Assembly: GCA_001899145.1 (NCBI GenBank)
Contig: MKVF01000004.1
Location: forward strand, 145,896 to 209,895
Origin: Flavobacteriia bacterium 40-80
Lineage (GTDB): Bacteria; Bacteroidota; Bacteroidia; Flavobacteriales_D; Crocinitomicaceae
DNA: 64,000 nucleotides
Direction of reading: 5' to 3'
Part shown: positions 53,659 to 63,700 of the stretch, piece after piece
How the letters are laid out: every line of letters starts with the position of its first letter
How positions within the stretch are numbered: position 1 is the first letter of the stretch
The notes under the pieces: model-generated
The model's database searches: none
What the model was told of the DNA's origin: nothing
What the model saw: only the letters and a program-made list of their open reading frames with translations
Position numbers and translations under genes: made by a program

Positions 53659-55953
53659 ATGAAAAATTTCAAAAATTCTGTTTTCTATGTTACCACGATA
53701 AGCGCGTTCTCTGTGCTGATCTACTGGACAATTATTCTGGGATCGAAATTACAAACAGGGAGAAATATCCCCAAGCCTGTTTACGGAAAAGGGCAATGGC
53801 AGGACTTCACAGATACGCTGACGCATAATTTACAACATCCATTGGCAATGCTGCTGGCACAGATCGTCACGATCGTATTAGTGGCAAGATTATTCGGATG
53901 GATCTGCACCAAAATAGGACAGCCTACGGTAATCGGCGAAATGATCGCCGGCATCGTTCTGGGGCCATCTTTGCTGGGCTTGTATTTTCCGGAATTTTCT
54001 GAAGCATTATTTCCGGAAGTTTCAAAAGACAATTTAAAATTCCTGAGCCAGATCGGTTTAATTCTCTTTATGTTTATCGTAGGAATGGAACTTGATCTGA
54101 AAGTTCTAAGGAACAAGGCCAGCGATGCTGTCGTAATCAGCCACGCGAGCATCATTATTCCGTTTGCGCTGGGAATCGGGCTGGCTTATTTTCTTTACAG
54201 CTCTTTTGCACCGAAAAATGTTCAGTTCTTATCATTTGCGTTATTCACAGGCATCGCAATGAGCATCACCGCTTTTCCTGTTCTTGCCAGAATCGTCCAG
54301 GAACGGGGCATACACAAGACACGGCTGGGCACCATTGTTATTACCTGCGCCGCTGCAGACGATATTACCGCATGGTGCTTATTGGCAGCTGTTATTGCTA
54401 TTGTAAAGGCGGGATCATTTGTAAGTTCCCTATACGTTATCGGGTTATCAGTTGTCTTTGTGCTCCTTATGATCAAAGTAGTCCGTCCATTTCTGAAAAA
54501 AATCGGGGATCTGTACAGCACAAAAGCCTCTTTAACCAAACCAATCATTGCCATCTTCTTCCTGATCCTTATTATTTCATCTTATGCAACAGAAGTAATC
54601 GGCATTCACGCATTGTTCGGAGCGTTCATGGCGGGTGCAATCATGCCTGAAAGTGCCAAGTTCAGGCATATCTTTATAGAAAAAGTGGAAGATGTCGCAT
54701 TGGTATTACTGCTTCCTTTATTTTTTGTATATACGGGCCTTAATACACAAATAGGTTTATTAAATGACTGGGAATCCTGGAAGATAACGGGAATTATCAT
54801 TTTAGTAGCCGTTTTCGGAAAATTTGCCGGAAGCGCCATTGCCGCCAAATATGTCGGACAGAGCTGGAAGGACAGCCTGACAATCGGTGCATTAATGAAT
54901 ACACGCGGTTTAATGGAGCTGGTTGTCCTTAATATCGGACTGGAGCTAAAAGTGTTGTCACCGAAGATCTTCGCTATGCTCGTGATAATGGCATTGGTAA
55001 CTACGTTCATGACGGGACCAGCTTTAGATTTTATTAACTGGCTATTCAAATCACCTTCTCCCGGAGAAGATTTTTCTGAAGAAGAAAAGGACACCGGGAA
55101 ATACAAAATTTTATTTTCCTTCGGCGAGCCTAATTCAGGAAGATCTTTATTCAAATTAGCGAATGCACTGACCAGCAAGTTAGAGAATAATGTCACATTG
55201 ACGGCTATTCATCTTGCTCCTAAAAACGAGCTGGCCCCACACAACGACGAAGATCATGAAAACATTTATTTTGCACCGATCACTGAAGAAGCAGAAGTTT
55301 TAAATCAAAAAGTTACCACGCTGTACAAAATTTCCGGTGGAAGCGTGGACGATGAGATCATGAGCGTTGCACATAAAGGGAATTATGACCTTTTATTACT
55401 TGAGCAGGGAAGATCTATCTTTGAGGGAACGCTATTGGGGAAGATACTCGGTTTTACAACACGGATCATCAATCCGGAAACCATTCTTAATACTGTAAAG
55501 GGAAAAGATAACATGTTATTTGAGCAATCTCCTCTGGATGATGAGACCCGGCTGATCTTATCAAAGTCACACATTCCCGTTGGTATTCTGATTGACAAAG
55601 GTTTTCAGAAAACAGACCGCATCTTTATTCCGGTATTTAACTCAAAAGATACGCATCTTATCACCTACGCACAAAAACTGATTCATAATTCGAATGCTCA
55701 GATCGTGATTCTGGACGCTGCCGGAGAGATAAGGAACAGCACAGAGATAAAAGAGAAAATAAGGGCTATTGAACAGCATGCCCCGAACCATATTTCGCTG
55801 CTGAATCAGCAGACAATGGATAAAAAGTTTCTGGCGGAGCAGGATCTGATGATTATCGGTATTGAAAGCTGGAAAAAATTAATTGACTCAAAAAGCGTAT
55901 GGCTGACAGAAGCGCCATCCACATTGGTAATTGCGGAAAAAACCGAGAAGTAA
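53659..55953 (+). CDS. Cation:proton antiporter (CPA2 family) with C-terminal USP-like domain
   Basis: A protein of 764 residues. After an extra N-terminal membrane helix (about 10-28) and a periplasmic loop come about twelve helices of the Na+/H+ exchanger fold: GQPTVIGEMIAGIVLGPSLLG, FMFIVGMELDL, AMSITAFPVLARIVQE, CAAADDITAW with the ion-binding Asp pair, and LMNTRGLMELVVLNIG. The cytoplasmic C-terminus (about 485-764) looks like two universal-stress-protein-like halves and lacks a TrkA-N domain. It should exchange Na+ or K+ for H+. Ends at a terminator. Confidence 0.9.
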   Translation: MKNFKNSVFYVTTISAFSVLIYWTIILGSKLQTGRNIPKPVYGKGQWQDFTDTLTHNLQHPLAMLLAQIVTIVLVARLFGWICTKIGQPTVIGEMIAGIVLGPSLLGLYFPEFSEALFPEVSKDNLKFLSQIGLILFMFIVGMELDLKVLRNKASDAVVISHASIIIPFALGIGLAYFLYSSFAPKNVQFLSFALFTGIAMSITAFPVLARIVQERGIHKTRLGTIVITCAAADDITAWCLLAAVIAIVKAGSFVSSLYVIGLSVVFVLLMIKVVRPFLKKIGDLYSTKASLTKPIIAIFFLILIISSYATEVIGIHALFGAFMAGAIMPESAKFRHIFIEKVEDVALVLLLPLFFVYTGLNTQIGLLNDWESWKITGIIILVAVFGKFAGSAIAAKYVGQSWKDSLTIGALMNTRGLMELVVLNIGLELKVLSPKIFAMLVIMALVTTFMTGPALDFINWLFKSPSPGEDFSEEEKDTGKYKILFSFGEPNSGRSLFKLANALTSKLENNVTLTAIHLAPKNELAPHNDEDHENIYFAPITEEAEVLNQKVTTLYKISGGSVDDEIMSVAHKGNYDLLLLEQGRSIFEGTLLGKILGFTTRIINPETILNTVKGKDNMLFEQSPLDDETRLILSKSHIPVGILIDKGFQKTDRIFIPVFNSKDTHLITYAQKLIHNSNAQIVILDAAGEIRNSTEIKEKIRAIEQHAPNHISLLNQQTMDKKFLAEQDLMIIGIESWKKLIDSKSVWLTEAPSTLVIAEKTEK

Positions 55954-55990
55954 TTTTCCTGTCTTTATATTAACTACTTCTCAAATAAAT

Positions 55991-56016
55991 CCGGTAAGAA
56001 TTTTACCGGGTTTTTT
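55991..56016 (+). terminator. Terminator after the antiporter gene
   Basis: CCGGTAA (55991-55997) pairs with TTACCGG (56003-56009), followed by GTTTTTT. Also between convergent genes. Confidence 0.75.
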
Positions 56017-56020
56017 ATGG

Positions 56021-56728
56021 CTAACTACTTTTACGGCTGGCAATCAGCTTAACAAAGCTGCTTAATTTCCGCTGAGAAACAGGGAGCTGTATCCCGTTTT
56101 CCATGATCACAATTCCACCTCTGTATTTGATCAGCTCTTTTGCTTTGACAATATTGATCAGGTAGGAATGATGGATCCTGAAAAATTGCTCCGCAGATAG
56201 AACATTCTCAAAATAACCAATATTTTTTGATGAAAGATATTGTCCGTCTTTTGTAAAAATATGGGTATAGGTTCCTTCTGATTGAAAATACAGCACATCA
56301 TCAATAGATATTGCATACTGCATATTTTTATGAGATACAAAAATAACCGATACTTCTTTTCGTCTTTTTACCTTCTGCAGAACGGCATCCATTGCTTTCT
56401 TAAAATCCGCATCGTAGATTGGTTTTAAAAGGTAGTAGGAAGCATAATTATTATTGAGGGCCTCTATCGCATAATCTTTATGTGCCGTGATGAAAATACT
56501 TTCAAATGTACGGGTTTCCAATTCTCTGATAACATCTATTCCGCTTCCTCCTTTCAAATGAACATCAATAAAAACAATATCCACTTCATTTTCTGAAAGA
56601 AACACAACTGCGTCTTCTTTATTGTCAAATATTCCGCAAATATTACATTCAGGAAAAAACTCAAGTTTTTTGCTCAGGATCACCTGCCCTGCTATTTCAT
56701 CCTCAATAATTACGCAATCTATTATCAT
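56021..56728 (-). CDS. LytTR-family response regulator
   Basis: A protein of 235 residues. The receiver has Asp55 (VFIDVHLKGGSG) and Lys in LLKPI; the LytTR domain covers about 135-230 (YLSSKNIGYFENVL, FFRIHHSYLINI). Its start overlaps the kinase gene by 26 nt. It is predicted to be phosphorylated by the propeller kinase next to it and to bind DNA, with the divergent region at 59.6-60.1 kb as a natural target (inference). Confidence 0.9.
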   Translation of the reverse strand: MIIDCVIIEDEIAGQVILSKKLEFFPECNICGIFDNKEDAVVFLSENEVDIVFIDVHLKGGSGIDVIRELETRTFESIFITAHKDYAIEALNNNYASYYLLKPIYDADFKKAMDAVLQKVKRRKEVSVIFVSHKNMQYAISIDDVLYFQSEGTYTHIFTKDGQYLSSKNIGYFENVLSAEQFFRIHHSYLINIVKAKELIKYRGGIVIMENGIQLPVSQRKLSSFVKLIASRKSS

Positions 56729-59642
56729 ATACAGGAATATTAATTAGTACAATTGTGCCGGAAAGATGTTCTTCCTTCATATCAAGTATCTGAAAAGAGA
56801 TATCATGTCCATATTTTCTTCTCATTATACGTATTTTGTCATTTATCAGACGGGTACCTTGCGAGTCATGATGTCTTCTGTCCTTATTTATTTCAGCGGC
56901 TCTTTTCCGCCCGATCCCGTTATCCTGAATACGGATTTCAAGAACATTATCTGCATTTCTGACAGAGATTTCCAGATGGCAGTGTTGCTTACTGTGAGCG
57001 ATTCCGTGAATAACCGCATTTTCAACAAATGGCTGGATCAGCATGGACGGAATCAGGATTTCTCCGGTTTCAGGGGGATATTCCACCTTATAATCAAACA
57101 GATAATTATATCTTTTTTGCTGAATGGAAAGGTATAATTCTATTATTTCCAGCTCTTCTCTCAGCGAAATGAAAAAATCATCACTTTTTTCAAGGAAACG
57201 CCGCAGCAGCAATGAAAAATCTTCCAGCAGGCGTTCAGCTTCTTTATGTTTTCCCGTAGTAAGCAGGTAAATAATGTTGTTCAGCGAATTGAACATAAAA
57301 TGCGGATTCATTTTAGATTGAATGGCTTTGAGCTTTAATTCAAGCAATGTATTATTCACTTTGTTCCTGATCTGAATACGTCTGATCTGGAAACGGACAA
57401 AGAAATAAACTACCATAATTATCACAAAGGATAAGAGAAAAACGAACCATTTTGTTTCATAGAAATACGGAGTTATCGAAAATTCATAAGACAATACTTC
57501 CGGATCAGGATCATTAAAGCTGTCAACTGCCCGAACACAAAAAGTATATTTTCCCGGAGGAAGCATTTTCAGGACTACCTGCCTTGATTTCTGAAGCGGG
57601 CTCCAGTTACCGGGAAAATTCTCTCCGGCTAACTTATACTGATAATAAATGTTATTCTGCCGGGAAAAAGAGGGATAATAAAAATCAAACTGGATCGTGT
57701 GGACGTCCCTGCTGAAAATGGAAGACAAGGCAACGATCGTATCGTTTATAATGACTGATTTGAATTTCGGTACAATTTTCCGGTAAAGATGCCTTTTTTC
57801 AATACGGAATTCAACCAGTCCGTCAATGGATGGGAACCAGATTTTACCATCTTGCTTCAGATAATTGTTACAAAATCCACCATTAAACTCCGTATTTTCA
57901 ATCCCTGCTTCTTCACCATAATATTCAGGAATAAGATAAGGAATTATACCTTTATAAAAATCCTGAAGCTTTCGCTCCTGTACAGACCAAATTCCTTCAT
58001 TAGAAGACATAAAAATCCGTCCATCTCCGCTTTTTATCAAAGTAAATATATCCTGATTCAGTTCGCAACCCAATTTATTGTTGACAGAGGTCAGTTTATT
58101 CCGATCATAGACAAATAAGCCTCCTCCATAAGTGCCAATCCATAAACGTCCTGAATCATCTTCATAAAAACATCTCACTTCTCCTTCTCTTAAGCCATCC
58201 TTTTCTCCCAAGTGAAGAATCTCCTTTCCTGCCTTATTCAGAATGAAAAATTCACCAGCTCCTCCAAAACAAAGATTCCCGTTTCTTAGCTCATAAACAG
58301 ATACGATATTCCCTTTAGTGCTTAATACCTGCTCGCATTTACCACCCGAAACCTGCTTTACGATTCCTCCATAACATCCTATCCATAGATTATTCTCTAT
58401 ATCTTTATAGATAACCTGAACATGTAAAGAGGGAAGCAAAGGAGGTTGAATGGAATCCTTCAGAATTCTGTTCTGATATATAAGCACACCTTTTCCATAC
58501 GTTCCAATATAAAGCCTGTTATTAATCCAGGAAACAGAAGCTACATGCTTGTCAATAGACAAATAGGTTTCCTGATTTCCGTTTCTGTCAATTTTGATAA
58601 TATTTCCTTTGGAAGCGGTTGAATATACTGAGCCCTGCTCATCCCGGACAATGGAAGTAAATGATTGTGATATGTCTGTTTCTGAAGCTGTATAATAAGT
58701 CTTTGCTATTTTGGGTGTCAGCACCATCAGCCCCTTGTTTCCCGTACCGACAAAAATGCAATTTTCAGATGGATGATAATAGAGCGCATACAGAGAGCCG
58801 GAAGTAAGTCCGTCTTTCATATCATAAAAAAACGGCTGGCCGTTTTTGACATAATATAATCCTCTCGACGAGGTGATCAGTATTTCGTTTTCAGCCGGGA
58901 ATTCAATATCACGAAATACGACGCTTGTTGAAGGCGCATCAATTAATGGAACGCGGCGCATGGTGTCTGCACTGATATAAAACACATCTCCGTTTACGGC
59001 AATTACTTCATTGGCATAAGGATTCTTCTTTAACACCCCGAAATATCCATCCAGAATAATTTGCTTTTTACCCGTGTTTTTATTGACTTTATACAAATGA
59101 TTGTTATCCGAAACAAAGTAATAATCACCACACAAAACAATGGCGACCGCATCTTTTATATCCGTTTTACAGGTATTGTAAATTACTTTCATATTTAAAC
59201 CGGACATACGGATCAGCCCGTCTACCGTAATTCCAACCAGTATATTCTTATCGGATGAAGCACAGGAATAAGAATACAATTTCTCATAACGTGGAAAAAT
59301 TCTGTGGTAATCACCAGATGATGCCCAGCCGAAAAGCTCTTCCGAACTTTTATTATAAAACAGCTTATATGGCACGCCGCTATATTTCCTGTTAGGGGTT
59401 ACTAACGGTGTAAACTCTGTTCCGTCATATGATGCAAGCCCGTTCATAGTGGAAACAACAACTCCGTCTTTCCACTCTGTAATCTCTATTACCTGATTTT
59501 GGGGAAGACCATCCTTAGCGTTATACTGAGAAACAGAGAACGGAAAATCATTCCGAACCGGCTGACTAAACAAAAGCGAGTGAGCCAAATTCAGGAGAAT
59601 AGTTAACAATAACAATTTTAGACAGTTATTCTTCTGTATCAT
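56703..59642 (-). CDS. Propeller-type periplasmic sensor kinase (two-component regulator propeller, Y_Y_Y, HisKA_5)
   Basis: A protein of 979 residues with a signal peptide (about 1-27). A 7-bladed-type propeller (about 30-640) repeats motifs such as LWIGCYGGIV, LWIGTYGGGLFVYD and IWFPSIDGLVEF. A Y_Y_Y domain (about 650-735) has YYQYKLAGENFPGNWSP and LPPGKYTFCVRAVD. One membrane helix lies at about 741-763, then the kinase with His781 (KMNPHFMFNSLNN), QPFVENAVIHG and DNGIGR. Such kinases sense extracellular ligands, often sugars, in Bacteroidota. It works with the LytTR regulator (26-nt overlap). Confidence 0.92.
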   Translation of the reverse strand: MIQKNNCLKLLLLTILLNLAHSLLFSQPVRNDFPFSVSQYNAKDGLPQNQVIEITEWKDGVVVSTMNGLASYDGTEFTPLVTPNRKYSGVPYKLFYNKSSEELFGWASSGDYHRIFPRYEKLYSYSCASSDKNILVGITVDGLIRMSGLNMKVIYNTCKTDIKDAVAIVLCGDYYFVSDNNHLYKVNKNTGKKQIILDGYFGVLKKNPYANEVIAVNGDVFYISADTMRRVPLIDAPSTSVVFRDIEFPAENEILITSSRGLYYVKNGQPFFYDMKDGLTSGSLYALYYHPSENCIFVGTGNKGLMVLTPKIAKTYYTASETDISQSFTSIVRDEQGSVYSTASKGNIIKIDRNGNQETYLSIDKHVASVSWINNRLYIGTYGKGVLIYQNRILKDSIQPPLLPSLHVQVIYKDIENNLWIGCYGGIVKQVSGGKCEQVLSTKGNIVSVYELRNGNLCFGGAGEFFILNKAGKEILHLGEKDGLREGEVRCFYEDDSGRLWIGTYGGGLFVYDRNKLTSVNNKLGCELNQDIFTLIKSGDGRIFMSSNEGIWSVQERKLQDFYKGIIPYLIPEYYGEEAGIENTEFNGGFCNNYLKQDGKIWFPSIDGLVEFRIEKRHLYRKIVPKFKSVIINDTIVALSSIFSRDVHTIQFDFYYPSFSRQNNIYYQYKLAGENFPGNWSPLQKSRQVVLKMLPPGKYTFCVRAVDSFNDPDPEVLSYEFSITPYFYETKWFVFLLSFVIIMVVYFFVRFQIRRIQIRNKVNNTLLELKLKAIQSKMNPHFMFNSLNNIIYLLTTGKHKEAERLLEDFSLLLRRFLEKSDDFFISLREELEIIELYLSIQQKRYNYLFDYKVEYPPETGEILIPSMLIQPFVENAVIHGIAHSKQHCHLEISVRNADNVLEIRIQDNGIGRKRAAEINKDRRHHDSQGTRLINDKIRIMRRKYGHDISFQILDMKEEHLSGTIVLINIPVYDNRLRNY

Positions 59643-60075
59643 TCAGAAAAATTTTATATATACAAGCTCAGCACTTCATACATTTATTCTTAACCAGATA
59701 GAGATCAACATACTGATCCTCTCTCCCAACACTTATCTGTTCATTACACCTTAACAAGAATCACTGTCTGTAAATAACTCGTAGACCATTCAACTTAAGT
59801 TTGTCTCAGTCTCTCCCTGGTTTTAAAGAGTAATACATCCTCTTCCTGTTTGCCTGGTTAACACAAACCTTGCAATAATTATACACACCTCATTAATACA
59901 ATGATAATGAGACAATTATAATCAACCTCTTTGTATATCCGCATAAATACAAATGTAACATATACAGCATATGTTAATACACACATTTGTTAAAAAATCA
60001 GACTCACTTATTAAGTTTATCACATATAAATAATAACCACACCATAATTTCGCCCCGAATCATTTATTTAAAATT
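59643..60075. promoter_or_regulatory. 433-nt divergent intergenic region with two dyads
   Basis: No gene is found. An inverted repeat TTTGTAT/ATACAAA spans 59930-59953, and a better one, TAACATAT-ACAGC-ATATGTTA, spans 59956-59976. Between them, minus-strand TACATTTG (59950-59957) fits a -7 box for the propeller kinase, with a long leader. Toward the plus genes, TAATTTCG at 60045-60052 is one base from a -7 box. These dyads are operator-like. Confidence 0.45.
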
Positions 60076-60747
60076 ATGAAAAGACTATTTGTAATCCTCT
60101 CCTTTTCATGCTTTGTTTTGTATGCGCAAACGGGCATCTCGCAAAGTATGAGAGAAAACAGCAATGAACAGTCTGATCGAATTGTCATCTATTTAAACGA
60201 GGATCTTTCCGGTAGTTCGTTAGGTCTTGATGAAGGTGACAGCTGGGTCATTATGAACGATAAGACTGGACAGACGCTGCTGGGGACAGGTGAAAGCATC
60301 TATCAAAACAGTTTCAGCGCTCCGGGGAGTTATATGATCCGGTTTACACACACAGATGCATGCGGACATGAGCATGGGCAGGAAAGCAAAATCATAAAGC
60401 TGACTGTACTGCCGTACAAAATAACATTCCTGTTCAAGGAAGCGACATTCTCAAAGCCACTGGAAGGAAATACTTTCTTTAACAATGAGATCGTCTCTGT
60501 TCCTTTTGTTTTGGAGCGTTTCAGCAGCTCAAATACCGAAATTCCTGATTTCAGCATTCTCGCTGCAGGTATAGGAGCAGAAATGAAAGGTGTATCAAAA
60601 CCAGGACAGTCTTTCAAAGCAGGAAGGAACAATTATGAGTTCACGCTGACAGGTTCACTAAAACCGGACACTTATATCCGTCTTGATTTTATTGATCAGA
60701 CCAACAATATTGTCCAGCCATTTTACTACCCGCTTAAAATTAAATAA
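60076..60747 (+). CDS. Secreted protein of unknown function
   Basis: A protein of 223 residues with a signal peptide (cleavage near 22-24). The mature part shows beta-rich, Ser/Gly-rich segments (GSYMIRFTHTDACGHEHGQES; YEFTLTGSLKPDTYIRLDF) that look like two Ig-like domains. It has only one Cys. It ends 3 nt before the giant gene, and is probably expressed with it, perhaps as a partner on the cell surface or a chaperone (inference). I do not recognise the family. Confidence 0.75.
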   Translation: MKRLFVILSFSCFVLYAQTGISQSMRENSNEQSDRIVIYLNEDLSGSSLGLDEGDSWVIMNDKTGQTLLGTGESIYQNSFSAPGSYMIRFTHTDACGHEHGQESKIIKLTVLPYKITFLFKEATFSKPLEGNTFFNNEIVSVPFVLERFSSSNTEIPDFSILAAGIGAEMKGVSKPGQSFKAGRNNYEFTLTGSLKPDTYIRLDFIDQTNNIVQPFYYPLKIK

Positions 60748-60750
60748 GAT

Positions 60751-63700
60751 ATGGATTATTTTAGATTTAAATCGGCAGCGGTCTTCCTTCTGTTAGGGAT
60801 ACTGTTCGGAATACAGACAAATGCTGCAGGACAATGTGGTTTCCAGGCCACGTGCCCTAATACCAATTACCTCAATTTCGGTATCAACTCTGATAATGAT
60901 GCAAAAAGTATCGAATACGACAACTTTACTGCCGGATTCCATGCCTCTACCGCACGTACCGCTAACGGAACGTATGAGATCTGGGGCCAGAACATGGCAT
61001 CAAACGGAACAAGCAGTCTATTAAGCCCGACTGTTGTAAATCCGGCTAATTTCCCTGGATTAACTGGCAATGTATTAAAAGTGCACATCGGTTCCAATTC
61101 AACGAACCATCAGGCTGTTTTGTTAACCACAACGGGATTATTCGCATGGGGTTCAAGGGGCGTTGTACTTGCTACTGCACTTACAACCAGCACTGTTTTC
61201 CAGAAAGTAACTGTTGACGGGCAGGCTAATGGTCTGCCGGCAGGAATAAATCCGGAGGATGTTAAAATGATGTTTGTAACGAGAGGAACAGTAGCCATTA
61301 CTACATGTACCGGCGATGTCTATGTTTTAACACAACAATCCTATAATACAGGTACGGGCATAACTTCCGGTGTCACCAACACCTGGTATCGCCCGGAAAT
61401 AAGTGCGGGGGTTTATCTTTCCGATATTATTGCTCTCAGAGGACAATACCAGACTTTATTCGCCTTAAAATCAGACGGCACGCTTTATACATGGGGAAAT
61501 CAGACATATTTGGGTGATAATACCGCACAAAGTCAGCAATCACGACCGGTAGCGATGACTCTTCCAAATCCGGCAGGCACTATAAAAATGATCGGATGTA
61601 CCCGAAGAGATGCCTCCACTTCCGGTATAAGTTATTATGCATTATATACAGATGGTAACCTGTATGCGCTTGGTAACAATTCCAACAGACAATTGGGAGA
61701 CTGGACTACAACCCATGCCCGGGCATGGGTCCAGCCTCAATATTCCAACACGTCAGGTGATGTAATGAATAACATCCACTGGATCTCACCTCAGGAGCAT
61801 GACCATCAATATCCTTCTATCAATGTGATCACAGCAGATTCCACTATCTATACGTGGGGAAGCTCCAATAATAACATGATAGGCCGCGGTACAGGAGATG
61901 AGTATAATCCTGGCATTCCGGGAGGAATGAGTGGATCAGACAAAGTGCTTGCCGTAGAAACAGGAGGGCATACTTCCATGCTGATCAAAAAATGCGAAAG
62001 CTATTTTGGTTATGTAGGTCACAGAATCTCAGGAAGTATGGGAGATGGAACAAATACTACGGATAATAAAGCTTCCTACACTTTCGCTACTGCTACCGTG
62101 TTTATCTGTGGAGCAACCAGCGTCAACCTGAGCCTTACCGGTTCACCGGTAATCGGAGCACATGGTCTGTACTGCAATAATCAGACAATCGATCTGGACG
62201 TAGATCCTCCGGGAGGAACACTATCACTAAAATCGGGCCCGGCTACACTGGACCCTGTTACACAAGAGCTTACCTTCAAAGGCATGGGAAATACAGCTGT
62301 AAAGGTTGCATATAGCTATGCCACTCCGGGTTGTCCGGTTGCTAAGGATGTGGATGTAACGCTATATACCGAAGACTGCAACGGCGATGGAGTTAAAAAT
62401 GAAAAAGATACTACACTACAGGACGTGGCGATTACAGGGAAAAATGTATTAACCAACGACAGCGACCCAGGCGGAGGCATGCTGACAGTAAATACAACAC
62501 CTGTTAAAAATGCAAATCCGTCAAAAGGAACATTCACTATCAATGCAGGCGGAAATTATACTTATACACCAAATGCAGGATGGTATGGAAGAGATACAAT
62601 AATTGTAAGTGTGTGTAACGAATTCCCTTCCTGTGTAAGAGATACGATTTTCATTACGGTAAATCCGAAGCCTGTCGTGAACAATGAGCATGAAACGACT
62701 CCACAAGGTGTAGCGATTACAGGGAAAAATGTAAGAACCAACGACAGTAATCCTGCCGGTGGTGCACTGACAGTAAATACAATACCAGTTAAGGATCCGT
62801 CACACGGAACATTCTCCGTGGGTTCAAATGGTGCATATACTTATACACCAGCCAACGGTTACCACGGAAAAGATACAGTTGTAGTAGAAGTATGTAATAT
62901 TTATGCGTGTAAAAACGATACGATCTTTATTACAATTAATCCAAAACCGGTGATCACAAATGAAACTGCTACCACACTGGAAGGAACACCGGTTACTACG
63001 GGTAACATTACCTCTAACGACAACGACCCTGACGGCGGTACCCTGACGGTCGGAGCAGGCATCGTAAAAAATGGCTCAAACGGTACGGCGACTAACAATG
63101 GCAACGGAACAATTACCTACACTCCGGCTAATGGTTTCCACGGGAAAGATACCGTAATTGTAAGTGTTTGTACAAGCGTGAATGTATGTGCAAACGATAC
63201 GATTTTCATTACGGTAAATCCAGTACCTGTCGTGAACAATGAGCATGAAACGACTCCTCAAGATGTAGCAATTACAGGTAAGAATGTAACAACTAACGAT
63301 AGTGATCCTGCCGGAGGTACATTAACTGTAAATACAACGCCTGTTAAGGATCCGTCACACGGAACATTCTCCGTGGGTTCCAATGGTGCATATACTTATA
63401 CACCAGCTAACGGTTACCACGGAAAAGATACGGTTGTAGTAGAAGTATGTAATATTTATACATGTAAAAACGATACGATCTTTATTACAGTTAACCCTGA
63501 GCCAGTGATCACAAATGAAACTGTTACCACACTGGAAGGAACACCGGTTACGACGGGTAGCATTACTTCTAACGATAACGATCCTGACGGTGGTACACTC
63601 ACTGTCGGAGCAGGTATCGTAAAAAATGGTTCAAACGGTACGGCTGTTAACAATGGCAACGGAACAATTACTTATACGCCAGATAATGGCTTCACGGGTA

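Noticed and set aside
54606..55196. Open frame of 196 codons on the minus strand inside the antiporter gene
   Set aside because: The plus-strand protein has clear membrane-transport motifs in this stretch; the antisense frame has none.
62901..63659. Two similar minus-strand frames of 67 codons (62901-63104 and 63456-63659)
   Set aside because: They are antisense shadows of the duplicated 555-nt repeat, which explains their likeness.
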